Shown here one piece after another: positions 52,960 to 62,378 of a stretch of DNA of 64,000 bases (its first letter is position 1; every line of letters starts with the position of its first letter). The notes beneath the pieces were generated by a model. The model made no database searches and had not been told where the DNA came from. It saw only the letters and a program-made list of their open reading frames with translations. The position numbers and the translations under genes are program-made. The DNA is from Bacillota bacterium (lineage in GTDB: Bacteria > Bacillota > Clostridia > Acetivibrionales > JAEZXR01): positions 55,209 to 119,208 of the forward strand of contig JAEZXR010000110.1 of NCBI GenBank assembly GCA_023419605.1, written 5' to 3'.

Positions 52960-53604
52960 CTATTTTGCTCTTGCTTCTTTAACTTTTGCAACAAACTGCT
53001 TTCCGATCTCAGTGATGGAAGCATAATCCCCAGTCTTTGCACCTGCTGTGAGGTTTCCACCTACACCGACAGCTACGCAGCCTGCGCTGATCCACTCATG
53101 CACATTGTCCAAGCTAACTCCGCCGGTAGGCATCAATGTTGCCTGTGGAATGGGTCCTTTGATGGCTTTGATGATCTTAGGTCCGAAAAGTTCTCCAGGG
53201 AATACCTTCACGATATCCGCACCTGCATCCATAGCGTCTACAACTTCCTTGATGGTCATAGCTCCAGGCATGCAAGCAACCTGGTACCTGTTACAAAGCT
53301 TAACTGTTTCAACATTCAGGCATGGGCTTACTATGTATTGCGCTCCTGCCAGTATTGCTGCCCTTGCTGTTTCAGGATCCAACACGGTTCCTGCACCAAC
53401 AATGATCTCGCCTTTGTTGTATACCTTTGCCAGTTCCTTTATAACATCCGCAGCTCCTGGTACTGTGAAAGTAATTTCGAGAGCTGCAATTCCTGCTGCG
53501 GCACAAGCGTCTGCAATTTTAACAGCCTGTTCTGCATTTTCTGCTCTAACAACGGCTACAACGCCACAATCAGTGATTCTTTTCAATACTTCTGACTTCT
53601 TCAT
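52960..53604 (-). CDS. kdgA: bifunctional KDPG/KHG aldolase
   Basis: 214 aa from 53604, where AAGGGGA is 8 nt upstream; a codon 60 bases earlier is rejected because it overlaps the operator. TIM-barrel motifs: VVAVVRAENAEQA, ALEITFTVPGA (catalytic Glu), VGAGTVLDPETA, IVSPCLN and the Schiff-base Lys in DIVKVFPGELFGP. Splits KDPG into pyruvate and glyceraldehyde-3-phosphate. Confidence 0.93.
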   Translation of the reverse strand: MKKSEVLKRITDCGVVAVVRAENAEQAVKIADACAAAGIAALEITFTVPGAADVIKELAKVYNKGEIIVGAGTVLDPETARAAILAGAQYIVSPCLNVETVKLCNRYQVACMPGAMTIKEVVDAMDAGADIVKVFPGELFGPKIIKAIKGPIPQATLMPTGGVSLDNVHEWISAGCVAVGVGGNLTAGAKTGDYASITEIGKQFVAKVKEARAK

Positions 53605-53638
53605 CGAAAAGTCCCCTTTCATTTTTCGTTTTATAATG

Positions 53639-53653
53639 TGAAACATTGTTTCA
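53639..53653. promoter_or_regulatory. KdgR-type operator
   Basis: TGAAAC-ATT-GTTTCA, a perfect palindrome that equals the core of the KdgR box known in enterobacteria. It is 35 bp before the kdgA start and 50 bp from the kdgR stop. A degenerate copy, GTTTCA-TAA-TGTAAA, occurs at 54474-54488 at the kdgR start. Confidence 0.7.
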
Positions 53654-53701
53654 ATTTTATGCAAAACTTATAGCTTATACTATGTCCATATTGAATAACG
53701 A

Positions 53702-54463
53702 TTATTTATATCCGAGTCTTTTGGATATCTTTAAAGCAGTCTCCCTGACCTTAGACGCCACTTCATCATCCCGGTCGGGTGAAATAACTGCGGCAGGTCC
53801 ACTTACACTAACGGCGGCGATCACTTTCCCCCTGTAATCGAATACCGGAGAAGCAATGCAGCGCACTCCGGCTTCATGCTCTTCATCATCCAGAGCCCAC
53901 CCGCGCTGCCGTACCTGTTTTACCTGTTTTATCAGTTCTTCCCTGTTATCTACCGTTGATTGTGTGTATTGAGTAAAGTTAATTCTGTTAACCTTTTCCT
54001 CCAGCTCGACATCGGACAGTCCCGACAACAGAGATTTTCCCAGGGCAGAGCAATGAGCCGGCACCCGCAGTCCAATCTGTGAGTAGAGCCGGATACTGTT
54101 CACTACCTCCACCTTATCGATGTATACTACATCTTCTCCATTGAGGGTTGCCAAGTGGGTCGGCTGGTTCATCTTTACCGTCAATTCAGAAAGATAGGGT
54201 CTGGCTTCCGTTTTGAGTTCGACATTGTTGAGATAAATGCTGCTGATTTCAATCAGCTTTAATCCAAGCTTATAAACACCCTTCCCGGAGGCTTTTTCAA
54301 TGTATCCTCTTTCCGCCATAGCAGAAAGAATTCTGTGTACGGTGCTTTTATGCAAACCAAGGCGGTTTCCGATTTCAGTAACTCCCAGGCCGTCCTTCTC
54401 TACCGAAAGAATTTCCAATATATCAAATGCTCGATCAATTACCTGTACGCCTTTATCTGCCAT
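53702..54463 (-). CDS. kdgR: IclR-family regulator, probably KdgR
   Basis: 253 aa. N-terminal winged helix (IDRAFDILEILSVEKDGLGVTEIGNRLGLHKSTVHRILSAM) and C-terminal effector domain (THLATLNGEDVVYIDKVE, VPAHCSALGKSLLSG, GWALDDEEHEAGVRCIASPVFD). IclR proteins of this type repress uronate catabolism and respond to KDG. The KdgR-like palindrome in front of kdgA supports the name. Same strand as kdgA and upstream of it. Confidence 0.87.
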   Translation of the reverse strand: MADKGVQVIDRAFDILEILSVEKDGLGVTEIGNRLGLHKSTVHRILSAMAERGYIEKASGKGVYKLGLKLIEISSIYLNNVELKTEARPYLSELTVKMNQPTHLATLNGEDVVYIDKVEVVNSIRLYSQIGLRVPAHCSALGKSLLSGLSDVELEEKVNRINFTQYTQSTVDNREELIKQVKQVRQRGWALDDEEHEAGVRCIASPVFDYRGKVIAAVSVSGPAAVISPDRDDEVASKVRETALKISKRLGYK

Positions 54464-54655
54464 ATCGCTCCCTGTTTCATAATGTAAAATTTAGTTTTAT
54501 ATTATAATACTAAAGGATTTAAAAAAGTTTTTCAAGTAGGAAAAAGGAAATGATGCCAGTAAATTTTCCGATTAGCACCCTCCTCCTATCTATTTTGTTC
54601 GATTTATGCCGTTTTCTCGCTGATTCCTTTTTTTCTTTGTCATTCTTTACAATCA

Positions 54656-55519
54656 CTATACCTTGCTTTTACAGTACTTCTTCGGAGGAAGGCCATAGGC
54701 TTTTTTAAAAGCCCGTATGAAATTCGAATAGTCCCCAAACCCGCAGCGATTGCACACTTCTGCTACCTGCATGCCTTCCTTGAGCAGTGCCTTTGCCATG
54801 ATAAGCCGCTTTTGCTGTATATACTGGTGAATGCTATAGCCGGCATGTCTTTTAAACTCGTGGAGCAAGTGGTATTTGCTCATGAAGAACCTTGCTGCAA
54901 GGGCATCCAGGGAAAGATCCTCATTCAAGTTTTCAGCGATATACCGTATGATACTGCTGACCTTTTCGTTATAGCGGATATCCACTTCCAGACTCTCTCC
55001 CTGTACGTCCATAAATGCCTTGTTTATATACACCATTAGCTCCGTAAGAAAGCTCTTCGTCAGTATCTCACTGCCAAACCCCGTCCCATGACAGGCCTTT
55101 TCAAATTTCGCCATGGTATGCTTGATGTTTGCAGCCACTTCTGCATCGGGCCGCAGCAGATTCGACTGATTTCGAAAAGTCGCTTCAAAACACAGGGTCA
55201 AATTACTGCTCTCCGTACTCTGCTTTTTCACAAACTCGGGATTTACCCACAATACAATTCTTTCATAAGGAGTGGCAGGGTCAATAATGGGCTTATGCAG
55301 TTCCTTGTGGCTTATGAGCAGTATGTCCCAGGGCCGCAGCCTGTACGATTTTCCCTCGATCATATAGGTTACATTTCCGGACAGGAAAAAATACATCTCG
55401 TAGAAATCGTGATTATGATACTCAATTTCCATGGCTGATGTATCCTTATAATGAAAAAATTCAAAATCCTCGGTTATCATGTGCTGCCTTGGGCTAAAAT
55501 TCTGCCTCACAATTTGCAT
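54656..55519 (-). CDS. AraC-family regulator with cupin domain
   Basis: 287 aa from 55519, where GAGGGGGGA lies upstream. Cupin at residues about 25-100 (EYHNHDFYEMYFFLSGNVTYMIEG, ISHKELHKP) and two helix-turn-helix motifs at 190-287 (LSLDALAARFFMSKYHLLHEFKRHAG, VAEVCNRCGFGDYSNFIRAFKKAYG). Clearly paralogous to the regulator at 61512. Divergent from the uxaE-like gene, which it probably controls. Confidence 0.9.
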   Translation of the reverse strand: MQIVRQNFSPRQHMITEDFEFFHYKDTSAMEIEYHNHDFYEMYFFLSGNVTYMIEGKSYRLRPWDILLISHKELHKPIIDPATPYERIVLWVNPEFVKKQSTESSNLTLCFEATFRNQSNLLRPDAEVAANIKHTMAKFEKACHGTGFGSEILTKSFLTELMVYINKAFMDVQGESLEVDIRYNEKVSSIIRYIAENLNEDLSLDALAARFFMSKYHLLHEFKRHAGYSIHQYIQQKRLIMAKALLKEGMQVAEVCNRCGFGDYSNFIRAFKKAYGLPPKKYCKSKV

Positions 55520-55680
55520 AAAATCCCCCCTCTTCATGATACCGCAACTTTTGCAATAAAACAAGCAACTTTCACCTGGAAGATTGCATAAAAGAAGGGT
55601 ATAATAAAAGAAAGTATTGAGAATTGAGAATGTAAGTGCTTTATTATGTTCTCTATTCTTTACGAAAGGATGAGTATAAA

Positions 55681-57183
55681 GTGTCTAACTGGAGAAGTTT
55701 TTTAGAAAGCAATGCTCAAATTACTGGTGTTTGCCCTTGTGAACTGGAAAAAGCGGCGATATATGCGGACTCTATAAATGCAGCGGGAGATTCGGTATTT
55801 TTCATGGCAAAGGACGCTTCTGGAAAAGTGTTGGTCATTGTCGGTGAAGATTCTGCTTCTGACGATTTTAAGGGAACTGTGGAGAAGGTAGGGAACAAAA
55901 CTGTAAAGGTTTGCGCTCTGACCCACGCCAATGCCGTTGCTTTAAGGAAGCACTTCCCTTATACTGCACCCAAATGCCTCAGAGATTCGAAAATTACCAT
56001 CGGTTTGGGGGACAGATTGGGCCTTGCGACTCCCGGCCACTTAAAGTTGGTTAAAAACTATCCTGTATCTCCGGTACTGTGCCAGCAATCCATCCGTGAG
56101 TTGAACCTGACAGGAAGAACCTATCCTGCGGTTCTGGACGACGTTAGCTGGGGTGTTTTCCAGGAAGGCTACAAGGAAGGCTTTGGTGCAGATGGAGATC
56201 ACCTGAAAACCGTTGATGATATTAAGATGGCGCTGGATACAGGGTTTACCATGATCACCCTGGACTGCTCCGAACATATTGACAACAGCATAGCCTCCAA
56301 GAGCGATGCGGAAGTGGATGCCATTTACCAGGCTGTTGATGCTGCTGTACGCAAAGCTTTTGAAGAGAAATATCTGGCTCCCATATCCTTTGACGGAGTT
56401 AGCATCAATATCTCTGCCAATGAATTGAAAAGGATCGTGCTGATTTACAGTAAGGCTGTGAATTTTGCCGAAAAAATATTTAAAGATCTCTTATCTAAAA
56501 ACGACAATGTTGTATTTGAGCTGTCCATTGATGAAACGCTTACACCGACAGCACCCGAAGCCCATTACTTTGTAGCTGCCGAACTGCGGGATCGAGGCGT
56601 GAGAGTAGACAACCTGGCTCCAAGATTCATCGGGGAATTCCAGAAGGGAATCGATTATGTAGGAAACATCGATCAGTTCACTAAAGAATTTGCTGAGCAC
56701 TGCAGAATCGCAGATCACTTCGGGTACAAAATCAGCGTTCACTCCGGCAGTGACAAGTTCAGTGTATTCCCTATCGTTGGCGAGGAAACCCATGGTCGTT
56801 ACCATTTAAAGACCGCCGGCACCAACTGGCTGGAAGCTGTAAGGGTCATCGCACAGAAGAACCCTCAGCTATACAGAAGAATGCACAAATTCGCGCTGGA
56901 AAACATTGATGAAGCCAAGAAGTATTATCATATCTCTTCAGAAGCCAGCAGAATACCTGATATCGACAAGCTGAGCGATGCCGAACTGCCGTCTCTGATG
57001 GATCAGAACGACGCGAGACAGTACCTGCATATCACCTATGGCTTGATCCTCAATGCCGGAGCTGGTGAGGAATTCAAAAAGGAATTGTATGAGACGCTCA
57101 ACAAATATGAAGAGGATTACTATGCTGCATTGATTCATCATATCGGTCGTCACCTGGATACTTTGAAGGTTGAAAAGAAGTAA
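55681..57183 (+). CDS. uxaE: tagaturonate epimerase-like protein (UxaE family)
   Basis: 500 aa from a GTG at 55681, chosen because AAAGGATGAG is 6-8 nt upstream. Segments resembling the UxaE family: KITIGLGDRLGLATPGHLKLV, QQSIRELNLTGRTYPAVLDDVSWGVFQEGY, DGDHLKTVDDI, FAEHCRIADHFGYKISVHSGSDKFS and HYHISSEASRIPD. UxaE, known from Thermotoga, interconverts tagaturonate and fructuronate in hexuronate catabolism. Assigned from remembered family sequence, so moderate confidence on the name, high that it is a sugar enzyme. Divergent from the AraC gene. Confidence 0.78.
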   Translation: MSNWRSFLESNAQITGVCPCELEKAAIYADSINAAGDSVFFMAKDASGKVLVIVGEDSASDDFKGTVEKVGNKTVKVCALTHANAVALRKHFPYTAPKCLRDSKITIGLGDRLGLATPGHLKLVKNYPVSPVLCQQSIRELNLTGRTYPAVLDDVSWGVFQEGYKEGFGADGDHLKTVDDIKMALDTGFTMITLDCSEHIDNSIASKSDAEVDAIYQAVDAAVRKAFEEKYLAPISFDGVSINISANELKRIVLIYSKAVNFAEKIFKDLLSKNDNVVFELSIDETLTPTAPEAHYFVAAELRDRGVRVDNLAPRFIGEFQKGIDYVGNIDQFTKEFAEHCRIADHFGYKISVHSGSDKFSVFPIVGEETHGRYHLKTAGTNWLEAVRVIAQKNPQLYRRMHKFALENIDEAKKYYHISSEASRIPDIDKLSDAELPSLMDQNDARQYLHITYGLILNAGAGEEFKKELYETLNKYEEDYYAALIHHIGRHLDTLKVEKK

Positions 57184-57190
57184 AAGCAGA

Positions 57191-57230
57191 AAAATGCCTA
57201 TGAGATGGTATATCCTCTCATAGGCATTTT
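57191..57230. terminator. bidirectional terminator
   Basis: AAAATGCCTATGAGA / TCTCATAGGCATTTT between the convergent uxaE-like and Gfo/Idh genes. Confidence 0.9.
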
Positions 57231-57238
57231 AAAAATAT

Positions 57239-58255
57239 TTATTTTAAAGGTACAAGCAATTTTCGAGTATTGGAAGAAACATAAATGGCTCTGATCATTT
57301 CCAGTGCCTTTATGCCGGCCTTGCCATCGATACCAAAGGGTGCTCCTTCGGATAACTTTTTATAAAAATCATGAATAAGGTATTTGTGGCTGCTGCCCCA
57401 ATACGACTTTTCTCCGGTTTTCGGGTTCTCCTCTGAAACAGTCTCCGTTTCACCATCTTTATACTTAATAGTAAGCTGGTCAGAAAGTTTTATGGTTGCG
57501 TTTTCGCAGATGATTTCGATCTCCACCGGTGAATTGGCCGGGTAGCAGTTGGTTGCATAAAAGAGGGCTGAGGCTCCATTCCGGTAACGGATGGTAGCTT
57601 CCGCAGTGTCCTCCACCGCTATGACTCCCTTCAGCAGACGGGTATCCACGTTTGCATGGATGGACTCAATATCCCCCAGAAACCATTGCAAAAGGTCCAG
57701 TGTATGGATTGCCTGATTGATTAATACCCCACCGCCTTCGGTTTCCCAGGTTCCACGCCATCCACTTTCCGTGTAATACTTTTCATCCCTGTGCCAGGTG
57801 ACAAACGCTTTTGCCCCTAAAATCCTTCCTGCTTTTCCGGACTCCAGCAGCTCTTTTATTTTAACCGACGTAGCATTATACCGGTTCTGGAAGCATACCC
57901 CCAGCACCCTTTCTGTCTCTTCAGACACCCGTATCATTTCACGGGCTTCTTCCGGTGTCATGGCCATGGGCTTTTCCGTCAGTACATGCTTTCCTTTCCG
58001 CATGGCATCCACCGCCATGGGTGCATGAACATAGTGAGGCGTACAGATATGGACTACATCAATGTCTGCCTGGTCCAGCATCTCCTTGTAATCGGTATAA
58101 AACCTGCAGTTGTATTTCTCTGCCACGGCCCTGGCCTTTTCTTCATTAATGTCGCAAACAGCCACCAGATTCGCTTCCGGACAGCTGATGATGGGATTCG
58201 CATGATTCCCGTGTATTGCTCCACAACCAATAATTGCAGCATTCAATCTATTCAT
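57239..58255 (-). CDS. Gfo/Idh/MocA oxidoreductase
   Basis: 338 aa. Rossmann start LNAAIIGCGAIHGNHANPI, VDVVHICTPHYVHAPMAVDAMRKGKHVLTEKPMA (the Lys of EKP near residue 95 is the catalytic one) and the C-terminal dimer domain with GGGVLINQAIHTLDLLQWFLG. NAD(P)-linked sugar or inositol dehydrogenase; exact substrate not readable. Strong AGGAGG-type site (GGAGGCTACT). Confidence 0.93.
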   Translation of the reverse strand: MNRLNAAIIGCGAIHGNHANPIISCPEANLVAVCDINEEKARAVAEKYNCRFYTDYKEMLDQADIDVVHICTPHYVHAPMAVDAMRKGKHVLTEKPMAMTPEEAREMIRVSEETERVLGVCFQNRYNATSVKIKELLESGKAGRILGAKAFVTWHRDEKYYTESGWRGTWETEGGGVLINQAIHTLDLLQWFLGDIESIHANVDTRLLKGVIAVEDTAEATIRYRNGASALFYATNCYPANSPVEIEIICENATIKLSDQLTIKYKDGETETVSEENPKTGEKSYWGSSHKYLIHDFYKKLSEGAPFGIDGKAGIKALEMIRAIYVSSNTRKLLVPLK

Positions 58256-58329
58256 AGTAGCCTCCGTTTATGCGCAGGGGACAAGGGGTCCACCTTTGCA
58301 AAAATCCAGATTTATCATTTAACCGTGTA

Positions 58330-58366
58330 GTTTTAACCCTCTCCCCCATCGGAAGAGGGTTAAAAC
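58330..58366. terminator. hairpin between the two Gfo/Idh genes
   Basis: GTTTTAACCCTCT / AGAGGGTTAAAAC palindrome; no long T-run, so termination may be partial. Confidence 0.55.
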
Positions 58367-58375
58367 CCTTCTCCG

Positions 58376-59539
58376 TTAGTGTGTTCCCTTTACATCCAGC
58401 GTCTTTCCGCCAGCCTCCGGCTTCTTGTAGGTAGAGGTCTTAATTCTCTCCTGAAGCTTCTCGTAGAAGAGGTCTTCGTCCATGGTCGCGATATCCACCC
58501 AGTCATCCGTCCAGGCTGACAGGTGCATTGCATTGGATATGGAAAGGCCGTTGATACCTTCAATACCTGGTGCAAGAAGCGGTGTCCTCTTCTGGATTGC
58601 CTGTACCCAGTCTGTCATGATGCCTACATGTCCCGTTTCCGTGCCTTTTACAGGCACTTCGCATTTCCAGCATTCCGGCTCTCCGAAGCCTCCGGTATAC
58701 TCGCTGTTAAACTGTCTTTCCGATACACGCAAACGCCAGAATTTCAGCTGTCCTTCTTCGATTACCACCTTCCCCTTTTCACCGAGAATCTCAAATCGGT
58801 TGGTTCCCGGTGAATCAGCCGTACTGGTTATAAATACTCCGGTTGCTCCGTTTTCATATTCCACATATGCCGTTACATCATCTTCTACTTCGATATCATG
58901 CCATTTACCAAAAGCCATGAAGGTTTTTACACGCTTGGGCATACCGCAGATCCACTGCCACAGATCCAGGTTATGAGGACACTGGTTCAGCAAAACTCCT
59001 CCACCTTCTCCAGCCCAGGTAGCACGCCATCCGCCGGAATTATAATAGCTCTGTGAACGGTACCAGCTGGTGATAATCCAGTTGGTTCTCTTAATCGCGC
59101 CTAACTCTCCGGACTGAATCAACTCCCGTACCTTCTGGTACAATGGGTTTGTGCGCTGGTTGTACATGATACCGAACACCTTGTCAACCTTTTGAGCCGC
59201 TTCGTTCATTTCTCTTACCTGCTTCGTGTAAACGCCTGCCGGCTTTTCAACAAGAACATGCAGATTATTTTCAAAAGCTTGGATTGCCAGAGTAGGATGG
59301 TCATAGTGCGGTGTTGCAATCAAAACTGCATCCACAGCCTTTGCCGCAAAAAAGTCTTCGGCGTTTTCAAAAAGCTGCACCTTGTCACCAAAGGTTTCCT
59401 TTGCCCACTTCAGTCTGTCAGGATTGTAATCACAAATTGCGGCCAGCTCTCCTCCTGGGACCTTTCCCTCGAAAAGGTTTTTAGCATGGCTGGTTCCCAT
59501 GTTCCCTACGCCAATGATGCCAATACGAACTTTACTCAT
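58376..59539 (-). CDS. Gfo/Idh/MocA oxidoreductase
   Basis: 387 aa. KVRIGIIGVGNMGTSHAKNL, DAVLIATPHYDHPTLAIQAFENNLHVLVEKPAGVYT and GGGVLLNQCPHNLDLWQWICGMP. Paralogous to the preceding gene, but with a longer C-terminus. Together with the two TIM-barrel isomerases it suggests oxidation of a sugar or sugar glycoside at one carbon followed by isomerisation or cleavage. Confidence 0.93.
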   Translation of the reverse strand: MSKVRIGIIGVGNMGTSHAKNLFEGKVPGGELAAICDYNPDRLKWAKETFGDKVQLFENAEDFFAAKAVDAVLIATPHYDHPTLAIQAFENNLHVLVEKPAGVYTKQVREMNEAAQKVDKVFGIMYNQRTNPLYQKVRELIQSGELGAIKRTNWIITSWYRSQSYYNSGGWRATWAGEGGGVLLNQCPHNLDLWQWICGMPKRVKTFMAFGKWHDIEVEDDVTAYVEYENGATGVFITSTADSPGTNRFEILGEKGKVVIEEGQLKFWRLRVSERQFNSEYTGGFGEPECWKCEVPVKGTETGHVGIMTDWVQAIQKRTPLLAPGIEGINGLSISNAMHLSAWTDDWVDIATMDEDLFYEKLQERIKTSTYKKPEAGGKTLDVKGTH

Positions 59540-59551
59540 ATTTCTCCTCCT

Positions 59552-60409
59552 CTACTTTTCTATTTTATCTGTAATTTTCTTTAATGCTTCTACTGCCATA
59601 GCAAATTTTTTCGCCCCGCCTTCCGGCATATCATTAACCGGAGAATTCGGTTCCAGATCTGCAAATCCTTGGAATGTTCCCAGGTGCGGCTCCAATGACA
59701 GGAAGCCCTCAAAGCCGTTTTTATACAAATCCGAAAGTATTTCTTCCACCTTGCCGTCCCCATAGCCTGCCGGAACTACGACTTGATCACTGCGGTTCGC
59801 ATCTTTAATGTGCATATACACAACATAATCCTTTAGGAGTTCATACGCTCTCGGATAGGTCTCTTCATCGCACTGTACAAAGTTTGCAGGATCGAAAGTG
59901 GCTTTTACAAAATCACAGTTTACCGCTTGAAGAAGGTCAAGGCACCTGTCTGCAATGTCGCCGTATATCTCCTTTTCATTCTCATGCAGCAGTATGAGGC
60001 CGGAACCCTCTGCCACTCTTATAAACTCCTTCCACCTGCGGATCACTTCATCCCTGTAAATCGCCGGATCATCCCCCTCAGGCATAAAGAAGCTGAACAT
60101 ACGGATATACTGTGTTTCAAGGATTTTTGCAATTTCAATGGTGTGTTTGAAAAGTTCCAGGTGCGGAGCAAAATCATCCGTAATTTTAATTTTCCCTATG
60201 GGTGAACCCACGGCAGATATTTTAAACCCTCTCGCGTCCAGCTGCTTCTTTATTTCCTTTACTTCCTCCAGGGTGTACTGCGTTAGGTTCTTGCCGTTTA
60301 CCCCCCTCATCTCAATGTGCTTTATTCCATGTTGGTCCAACACATCCATTTGCGTTTTCAAATCTGCATCAATTTCATCTGCGAACGCACTTATAATAAA
60401 TTCAGCCAT
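59552..60409 (-). CDS. sugar phosphate isomerase/epimerase (AP endonuclease 2 fold)
   Basis: 285 aa TIM barrel of the xylose-isomerase-like superfamily. Metal-site residues seem to be in LLHENEKEIYGD (Glu), KATFDPANFVQ (Asp), VVYMHIKDAN (His) and LSLEPHLG (Glu). Only 12 bp before the Gfo/Idh gene, so likely co-transcribed. Substrate unknown. Confidence 0.9.
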   Translation of the reverse strand: MAEFIISAFADEIDADLKTQMDVLDQHGIKHIEMRGVNGKNLTQYTLEEVKEIKKQLDARGFKISAVGSPIGKIKITDDFAPHLELFKHTIEIAKILETQYIRMFSFFMPEGDDPAIYRDEVIRRWKEFIRVAEGSGLILLHENEKEIYGDIADRCLDLLQAVNCDFVKATFDPANFVQCDEETYPRAYELLKDYVVYMHIKDANRSDQVVVPAGYGDGKVEEILSDLYKNGFEGFLSLEPHLGTFQGFADLEPNSPVNDMPEGGAKKFAMAVEALKKITDKIEK

Positions 60410-60423
60410 TTGTGAAGCTCCCC

Positions 60424-61287
60424 TTATTCCGTTATTTTTCTTAAAAACTCTATATTTCCCTTTAATTTCTCATAGGTTTGCTCTTCATTGGAAAAGTCCT
60501 CCACAGAGATATAGCCTGTATAGCCGACATCCTTCAGGACCGTTACAAGCTTTTTAAAGTCCACATATCCCTTTTTAAAGGGTGCCCATGTCGGCTTCCA
60601 CACTGCAACACCGTCCCCCGTGGTCTCCTCCAGCTTCCACAAGGCATTTTTCGCGTGAACATGCCCTAGATATCCCCCCAGGAGCTCGATGCCCAATCTG
60701 TAATTTTCAAATCCCTCGTGAACCATGTTTCCGGGATCAAAGATGATTCCTATATAGTTGGGATTGAAGTTGCTGGCAAACCGATAGGCGGCGCTGGCAC
60801 TGGGAATAATGTTTCCCATATGGATTTCAAAGTTTACTTTTACACCATATTTTTCAGCCAGTTTTTCAACACCTTTTGTTTGCTCAACAGCTCTATTGAA
60901 TACATCGTTATAGTTTTCCTTTTCATTGTAGTTGGGAACGTTAACCCGGATATTTTTACAATCCATTGTATTTGCGGCTTTCATCACTCTTTCAATGGCT
61001 TCTGTATCTCCCGGCAGAAGGTAGGTAGTAAGTGAGCAGATTTCCATTTCGTACTTGTCACAGATGTGCTTTACTTCCTCTGCTGTTTGGTCGACATCGG
61101 ATACGTCAATGGTGCTAAGATTATAGGACCAATAGCGTCTTTCAAAGGTATAGTCTCCAGGTTTCTCCGCTGGCGGCGGGTTCCCTATCCTCCACTCTAT
61201 ACCATCGTAGCCCAGTTCCTTCAAGACTTTAACCGTCTCTTCAATCCCATACTCGGGAGTACTTACCGTAAATACTGAAAGTTTCAT
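60424..61287 (-). CDS. sugar phosphate isomerase/epimerase (AP endonuclease 2 fold)
   Basis: 287 aa from 61287 (CAGGAGG 8 nt upstream). MKLSVFTVSTPEYGIEETVKVLKELGYDGIEWRIG, with metal ligands suggested in VNFEIHMGN, GIIFDPGNMVHEG, LGHVHAKNA and GYISVEDFS. Second member of the pair; first gene of the operon running down to the Gfo/Idh genes, and divergent from the AraC gene at 61512. Confidence 0.9.
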   Translation of the reverse strand: MKLSVFTVSTPEYGIEETVKVLKELGYDGIEWRIGNPPPAEKPGDYTFERRYWSYNLSTIDVSDVDQTAEEVKHICDKYEMEICSLTTYLLPGDTEAIERVMKAANTMDCKNIRVNVPNYNEKENYNDVFNRAVEQTKGVEKLAEKYGVKVNFEIHMGNIIPSASAAYRFASNFNPNYIGIIFDPGNMVHEGFENYRLGIELLGGYLGHVHAKNALWKLEETTGDGVAVWKPTWAPFKKGYVDFKKLVTVLKDVGYTGYISVEDFSNEEQTYEKLKGNIEFLRKITE

Positions 61288-61511
61288 GGATATTCCTCCT
61301 GTTTTACTATAGAACACGATAAAAACCTTACATTCTTGGAATTTGATAGTCTACGGTTTTAGGACTAGCAAATTTCTGGAATGTTATAGATTTTGTGTTT
61401 CTATATACTATACTCACTTACAATTTTATTGTATAATTAGTGCATAGTCTTTGCTTTTTTTGATTTAAATGTTGCTTTTCTTGACATTAGTAAAACAAGG
61501 AGGCTGATACT

Positions 61512-62378
61512 GTGCTGGCGACTTATTATGAGAACATATCGAAAGCCATTAATTATGGCCGTTCAAGAATAGCTACCCCGGAAGATTATGAATTCCATCT
61601 TCATAACTTTTTTGAAATATATTTTTTTATATCGGGCGATGTGAACTATTTCATAGAAAAAAAGGTTTATCCATTGAAATACGGAGATCTATTAATTATA
61701 AACAACCACGAGATCCATAAACCCACCTTCCGGTCCAGGTCCCCTTATGAGCGAATCGTAATTCACTTTGAACCGGAAGTAGTCCGGCTTTTAAGTTCCC
61801 CGGACTTTGACCTGTTGAACTGTTTTATCCACAGGCCCATCGGAGAACAGAACAAAGTGGCTTTGAGCCCCAGTCAAACGGAAGAAATAATGCGGTTGTT
61901 CTATAAGATTGATCATCTGGAAAATATGAAACCTGCCGGATGGAAGGTATTAAAGCTGACCTATTTTTTAGAAATTCTCGTCCTGGTCAACCGGGCCTTT
62001 ATGAATGTTCCATTGGAGGAAGGCCATACAAATATCCCTGAAAAGCTGGCTCCCTTACTGGATTATATCGACGCGAACCTGGAAACCGACCTGTCCCTTG
62101 AATTTTTAGAAAATAATTTTTATCTGAATCGTTTTTATCTGAGCCGGCTTTTCAAGAAAAGTACCGGCAGCAGCATTCATGAATACATTCTGTTTAAGAG
62201 GATTTCCAAAGCCAAGAAGCTGTTGTCGGAGGGGCATAGTGTCACAGAAACTTGCATGCTTTCAGGCTTTAGCGACTACTCGAATTTTATTCGAATGTTT
62301 AAGAAGACTACGGGAATTTCTCCGGGGCAGTACAGTAAGAAATACCCTTCCTACAATACTTCGGAGAAGGGTACTTAG
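61512..62378 (+). CDS. AraC-family regulator with cupin domain
   Basis: 288 aa from a GTG at 61512 with AAGGAGG 8 nt upstream. Cupin (EFHLHNFFEIYFFISGDVNYFIEK, NNHEIHKPTFRSRSPYERIVIHFEPEVV) and two helix-turn-helix motifs (LSLEFLENNFYLNRFYLSRLFKKSTG; HSVTETCMLSGFSDYSNFIRMFKKTTG). Paralogue of the 54656 regulator. The pair brackets the sugar operon. A CCCTTC/GAAGGG hairpin overlaps its stop. Confidence 0.9.
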   Translation: MLATYYENISKAINYGRSRIATPEDYEFHLHNFFEIYFFISGDVNYFIEKKVYPLKYGDLLIINNHEIHKPTFRSRSPYERIVIHFEPEVVRLLSSPDFDLLNCFIHRPIGEQNKVALSPSQTEEIMRLFYKIDHLENMKPAGWKVLKLTYFLEILVLVNRAFMNVPLEEGHTNIPEKLAPLLDYIDANLETDLSLEFLENNFYLNRFYLSRLFKKSTGSSIHEYILFKRISKAKKLLSEGHSVTETCMLSGFSDYSNFIRMFKKTTGISPGQYSKKYPSYNTSEKGT

